Below are positions 60,564 through 64,000 of a stretch of 64,000 nt of DNA, one piece after another; the first letter of the stretch is position 1; each line of letters begins with the position of its first letter. Both the position numbers and the translations under genes were made by a program. The DNA is taken from NCBI GenBank assembly GCA_002298145.1, contig DBMP01000010.1:62001-126000 (forward strand). Direction: 5' to 3'. Under the pieces are notes generated by a model. The model was not told the origin of the DNA, did not search any database, and saw only the letters and a list, made by a program, of their open reading frames with translations. The DNA is from Spartobacteria bacterium UBA695. Its GTDB lineage: Bacteria > Verrucomicrobiota > Verrucomicrobiia > Chthoniobacterales > Chthoniobacteraceae.

Positions 60564-62708
60564 ATGAGCAAAATACCTGACTTTAGCACGCTCAACCTGA
60601 CCTCGACCACCGTCGCTCCCGCGAGCCACGCCGACATCGAGCAATCCGTCTGGCGCACCGTGGAACAGATCGACGTCAAGAGCGTCTACACCGACAAAGA
60701 CCTTGTCGGCAACAACCTCACGGACTACGTCGCGGGCATCGCCCCCAACCTCCGTGGACCGTACGCCACCATGTACGTCGCCCGGCCTTGGACCGTCCGT
60801 CAATACGCCGGTTTCTCCACCGCCAAAGAGTCCAACGCCTTCTACCGCCGCAACCTCGCCGCGGGCCAGAAAGGCCTCTCCGTCGCATTCGACCTTGCCA
60901 CCCACCGTGGCTACGACTCGGATCATCCCCGCGTCGTAGGCGACGTCGGCAAAGCCGGTGTGGCCGTCGATAGCATCCTCGATATGAAGGTGCTCTTCGA
61001 CCGCATCCCACTCGACAAAATCTCCGTCTCGATGACCATGAACGGCGCGGTCCTTCCCGTACTCGCCTTCTACATCGTCGCCGCCGAAGAGCAAGGCGTG
61101 AAGCAGGAGTTCCTGACCGGCACCATTCAGAACGACATTCTGAAAGAGTACATGGTCCGCAACACCTACATCTACCCGCCGGAGCCCTCCATGCGGATCA
61201 TCGCCGACATCTTCGAGTTCACCTCGAAGAACATGCCGAAGTTCAACTCCATCTCCATCTCCGGCTACCACATGCAGGAAGCCGGTGCCACGAGCGACCT
61301 CGAAATCGCCTACACCCTGGCCGACGGTCTGGAGTACATCCGCACCGGCATCAAAGCGGGCATCAACATCGACGCCTTCGCTCCTCGCCTCTCCTTCTTC
61401 TGGGCCCAGGGCAAAAACATGTTCATGGAAATCGCCAAAATGCGCGCCGCACGCGTCATCTGGGCGAAAATCGTGAGCCAGTTCAACCCGAAGAACGCGA
61501 AGTCCCTCGCGCTGCGCACCCACTCGCAGACCTCCGGCTGGTCCCTCACCGAGCAGGACCCCTTCAACAACGTCGCCCGCACCTGCGTCGAAGCCCTGGC
61601 CGCCGCGTTTGGCCACACCCAATCGCTGCACACCAACTCGCTTGACGAAGCCATCGCGCTGCCGACCGACTTCTCGGCCCGTATCGCTCGTAACACCCAG
61701 CTCTACCTCCAAGGCGAAACCGGCATCTGCCGCACCGTCGATCCGTGGGGCGGCTCCTACTACGTAGAGGCCCTCACCAAGGACATCCTGGAAAAAGCCT
61801 GGGCGCACATCCAGGAAGTCGAAGCCCTCGGCGGCATGACCAAAGCCATCAACGAAGGCCTCCCCAAGATGCGCATCGAAGAAGCCGCGGCCCGCCGCCA
61901 GGCTCAGATCGACAGCGGTCGCGAGACCATCGTCGGCGTCAACAAATACCGCCTCGACCACGAAGAAGCCCTCGACACCCTCGAAGTCGACAACAGCGTC
62001 GTGCGCGAAGAGCAGCTCGCCCAGTTGGCCAAGCTCAAAGCCGAGCGCAACCAGGCCGACGTCGACCACGCTCTTGACGACCTCACCCAGGCCGCCGCCG
62101 ACGGCACCGGCAACTTGCTGGACCTCGCCGTCAAGGCCGCCCGCGTCCGTGCCACCCTCGGCGAAATCTCCTTCGCCCTCGAGAAAGTCTACGGCCGTCA
62201 CCGCGCCGTCATCCGCTCCATCTCGGGCGTCTACGGCAGCGAATATGGCGATTCTATGGATGTAACCCGCGTGCGCAAACTCACCGACGACTTTGCCGAA
62301 AAAGAAGGCCGTCGTCCCCGTATCATGATCGCGAAGATGGGCCAGGACGGACACGACCGTGGCGCCAAAGTCGTCGCCACCGCCTACGCCGACCTCGGCT
62401 TCGACGTCGACATCGGACCGCTCTTCCAGACCCCCGAGGAGACCGCCAAGCAGGCCGTCGAAAACGACGTGCATGTCGTGGGCGTCAGCTCGCTCGCCGC
62501 CGGTCATAAGACCCTCGTTCCGCAGTTGATCGCCGAACTCAAGAAACTCGGCCGCGAGGACATCCTCGTCGTCGTCGGCGGCGTCATCCCTGCACAGGAC
62601 TACGACTTCCTCTACGAAGCGGGAGCCGTCGCCATCTTCGGCCCCGGCACCGTCATCCCGACAGCCGCCGAGAAGATCCTCGTGGAACTGGTCAAGCGCA
62701 GCGCCTAG
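60564..62708 (+). CDS. mutB: Methylmalonyl-CoA mutase large (alpha) subunit
   Basis: A 714-residue cobalamin-dependent mutase interconverting (R)-methylmalonyl-CoA and succinyl-CoA. The TIM barrel has SVSMTMNGAVLPVLAFY and RIARNTQLYLQ; the C-terminal B12 domain has GQDGHDRGAKVVAT, with the axial His near residue 597, and VVGVSSLAAGHKT. Length and motifs are standard. It follows mutA by 15 bp and precedes meaB by 10 bp, in one operon. Confidence 0.96.
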   Translation: MSKIPDFSTLNLTSTTVAPASHADIEQSVWRTVEQIDVKSVYTDKDLVGNNLTDYVAGIAPNLRGPYATMYVARPWTVRQYAGFSTAKESNAFYRRNLAAGQKGLSVAFDLATHRGYDSDHPRVVGDVGKAGVAVDSILDMKVLFDRIPLDKISVSMTMNGAVLPVLAFYIVAAEEQGVKQEFLTGTIQNDILKEYMVRNTYIYPPEPSMRIIADIFEFTSKNMPKFNSISISGYHMQEAGATSDLEIAYTLADGLEYIRTGIKAGINIDAFAPRLSFFWAQGKNMFMEIAKMRAARVIWAKIVSQFNPKNAKSLALRTHSQTSGWSLTEQDPFNNVARTCVEALAAAFGHTQSLHTNSLDEAIALPTDFSARIARNTQLYLQGETGICRTVDPWGGSYYVEALTKDILEKAWAHIQEVEALGGMTKAINEGLPKMRIEEAAARRQAQIDSGRETIVGVNKYRLDHEEALDTLEVDNSVVREEQLAQLAKLKAERNQADVDHALDDLTQAAADGTGNLLDLAVKAARVRATLGEISFALEKVYGRHRAVIRSISGVYGSEYGDSMDVTRVRKLTDDFAEKEGRRPRIMIAKMGQDGHDRGAKVVATAYADLGFDVDIGPLFQTPEETAKQAVENDVHVVGVSSLAAGHKTLVPQLIAELKKLGREDILVVVGGVIPAQDYDFLYEAGAVAIFGPGTVIPTAAEKILVELVKRSA

Positions 62709-62718
62709 CCGATCCCGC

Positions 62719-63759
62719 ATGTTCGCAGCCACGCCTTCAGCCAATCCGCCCCTGGCCAATAACAGCGAGCCCGATCCCGAGATCGTCGCCCGTGCCCGGG
62801 ACATTGTCGAAGGCGTGCGCAGCGGCAGCCGCACCCACCTGGGGCGCGCCATCACCTTGATCGAGAGCAACGCGGCCAAGCACGCGCCTCTCGCCGAGGA
62901 AGTCATCCGGCAAGCGCTTCCCCATGCAGGCCGCTCCATTCGCGTCGGCATCACCGGCGTCCCCGGAGCGGGGAAAAGCACCTTCATCGAATCCTTCGGC
63001 ACCATGCTTTGCCAGGATGGCAAGCGGGTCGCCGTGCTGGCAGTCGACCCCAGCAGCACCGTTTCCCGCGGGTCCGTCCTTGGGGATAAGACCCGCATGG
63101 AAATGCTCTGCCGCGAGGAAAACTGCTTCATTCGTCCCTCGCCTTCCAGTGGAACCCTGGGAGGCGTCACCCGCAAGAGCCGCGAGAGCATCATCCTGTG
63201 CGAAACCGCCGGATACGATGTCATCCTCGTCGAGACCGTCGGCGTCGGCCAGAGCGAGACCACCGTCCGCTCCATGGTCGACTTCTTCCTGGTCCTCTTC
63301 ATCGCGGGAGCAGGCGACGAATTGCAAGGCATCAAAAAAGGCATCGTAGAGCTCGCCGACGCCCTGCTCATCACCAAAGCCGACGGCAGCAACATCCCGC
63401 GAACCGAAGCCGCCCGCGTCGAATTCATGCGCGTACTTCACTACCTCACCTCCCCGACCCCGGGTTGGAGACCTGAAGTGATGACCTGTTCGAGCCTTGA
63501 AAACAAAGGCATTCGCGAAGTGTGGGAAGTCATCGAACGCTTCCACCAAGCCACTCGGGAAAACGGATTCTTCACCGACAACCGCAAACAGCAAACCCTC
63601 GACTGGATCGAGGACATGCTCAGCCAGCAACTCTGGCACGACTTCACCCACAACCCCGGCACCGTCGAAGCGTGGCCCATCGTCAAGCGGGCCGTCCTCG
63701 CCGGGAAACTCTCAGCAACCACCGCAGTCAAACAACTCTTTAACGCTTATCAATCATGA
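62719..63759 (+). CDS. meaB: Methylmalonyl-CoA mutase-associated GTPase MeaB
   Basis: A 346-residue G3E-family GTPase that loads and protects the mutase. Walker A GVPGAGKSTF (about residues 78-87), the switch region LAVDPSSTVSRGSVLGDKTR, Walker B-type VETVGVGQSE, and the base-binding ITKADG are clear. Its stop overlaps the next ATG (ATGA). Companion to mutA-mutB as usual. Confidence 0.95.
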   Translation: MFAATPSANPPLANNSEPDPEIVARARDIVEGVRSGSRTHLGRAITLIESNAAKHAPLAEEVIRQALPHAGRSIRVGITGVPGAGKSTFIESFGTMLCQDGKRVAVLAVDPSSTVSRGSVLGDKTRMEMLCREENCFIRPSPSSGTLGGVTRKSRESIILCETAGYDVILVETVGVGQSETTVRSMVDFFLVLFIAGAGDELQGIKKGIVELADALLITKADGSNIPRTEAARVEFMRVLHYLTSPTPGWRPEVMTCSSLENKGIREVWEVIERFHQATRENGFFTDNRKQQTLDWIEDMLSQQLWHDFTHNPGTVEAWPIVKRAVLAGKLSATTAVKQLFNAYQS

Positions 63760-64000
63760 GTATTAACAAAATCGACCACCTCGGAATCGCCGTAAAATCT
63801 CTCGACGAAACGATCAAGTATTACGAAGAAGCCCTCGGTCTGAAGTGCGAACACGTGGAGGAAGTAGCCTCCCAGAAAGTTCGCACCGCCTTCTTCAACG
63901 TCGGCGGCACCCACGTGGAACTGCTCGAACCGACCAGCCCGGAGAGCCCCATCGCCAAATTCCTCGAAAAGAACCCCAACGGCGGCATCCACCACGTCGC
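63756..64000 (+). CDS. mce: Methylmalonyl-CoA epimerase, N-terminal part
   Basis: The first 81 codons are inside the window. They show a glyoxalase/VOC half with DHLGIAVKSLDETIKYYEEA, a metal-ligand His near residue 8 and the Glu in THVELLEPTSPES, followed by GGIHHVA at the edge. Methylmalonyl-CoA epimerase interconverts the R and S forms, linking the mutase to the carboxyltransferase. The ATG overlaps the meaB stop. The gene continues past the right edge. Confidence 0.9.
   Translation, partial: MSINKIDHLGIAVKSLDETIKYYEEALGLKCEHVEEVASQKVRTAFFNVGGTHVELLEPTSPESPIAKFLEKNPNGGIHHV

Noticed and set aside
57366..63428. A 2020-codon open frame on the minus strand
   Set aside because: It is the antisense shadow of the methylmalonyl operon. 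Codon bias with C-ending codons removes stops on the opposite strand; the translation is Gly/Val/Phe-rich without any recognisable domain, while the plus-strand frames are clear enzymes.

Overview
The window is a gene-dense, high-GC chromosomal segment from a Gram-negative bacterium. LptE, a BamD-like TPR protein, TolC and a PlcP/LpxH-type phosphoesterase imply an outer membrane. The gene mix suggests the PVC group, most likely Verrucomicrobiota; this is inference from gene flavour and no 16S gene is present. I saw no rRNA, tRNA, CRISPR array, phage or intact insertion sequence. Most of the window is core metabolism, with a few accessory islands and several unusual intergenic structures.

Region by region. 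1-10 kb (mostly minus strand): an ABC ATPase running off the left edge, a zinc-ribbon membrane protein, ridA-pyrE-secA, a DUF4142 protein, an OppF-like ATPase followed by rodA, algH (plus strand), a small lipoprotein, and a BamD-like protein with lptE. 10-17 kb (plus strand): tgt, a ribbon-helix-helix protein, a sugar nucleotidyltransferase, fabD with a strong terminator, and a SWIM-SNF2 helicase. 17-24 kb (minus strand): small membrane proteins, a SulP permease, and dnaG-rpoD. 24-30 kb: crcB-DUF190, a repeat-rich 0.7-kb spacer, a cysteine-rich protein, an amidotransferase, a BASS transporter, a Met-rich periplasmic protein, then a PlcP-like phosphoesterase preceded by a striking array of seven 11-bp units (Pho-box-like), and purU. 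30-43 kb: a redoxin, aroB, a GT39-like mannosyltransferase, a Gld-type ABC operon (ATPase-permease-GldG-DUF4340), and a biosynthetic run dapA-dapB-folK-DUF3592-panB.

43-48 kb holds a metal-response island. A TolC-type protein and a heavy-metal-binding peptide diverge from a three-gene set that matches CnrY-CnrX-CnrH (anti-sigma, periplasmic sensor, ECF sigma) in order and size. A 413-bp nested palindromic element fills the gap between the sigma gene and a class I fumarase. 47.7-53 kb is a compact chemosensory and pilus-retraction locus: CheX, CheY, a membrane-anchored CheA-like kinase without a CheW-like domain, and two PilT-family ATPases. 53-55.7 kb has a YqjD-YqjE-YqjK-like envelope-stress trio and a PAS kinase whose usual phosphoacceptor His is Lys. 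55.8-57.2 kb encodes trmL and tcdA.

57.4-64 kb is a plus-strand operon for the methylmalonyl-CoA arm of propionate metabolism: a carboxyltransferase 5S-type subunit, both methylmalonyl-CoA mutase subunits, the MeaB chaperone and the start of methylmalonyl-CoA epimerase. Together they would interconvert succinyl-CoA and (S)-methylmalonyl-CoA and link this to pyruvate/oxaloacetate. A perfect Crp/Fnr-type palindrome lies upstream. The most interesting candidates are the 11-bp array controlling the PlcP-like gene, the 413-bp palindromic element, the Cnr-like module and the chemosensory/PilT locus.
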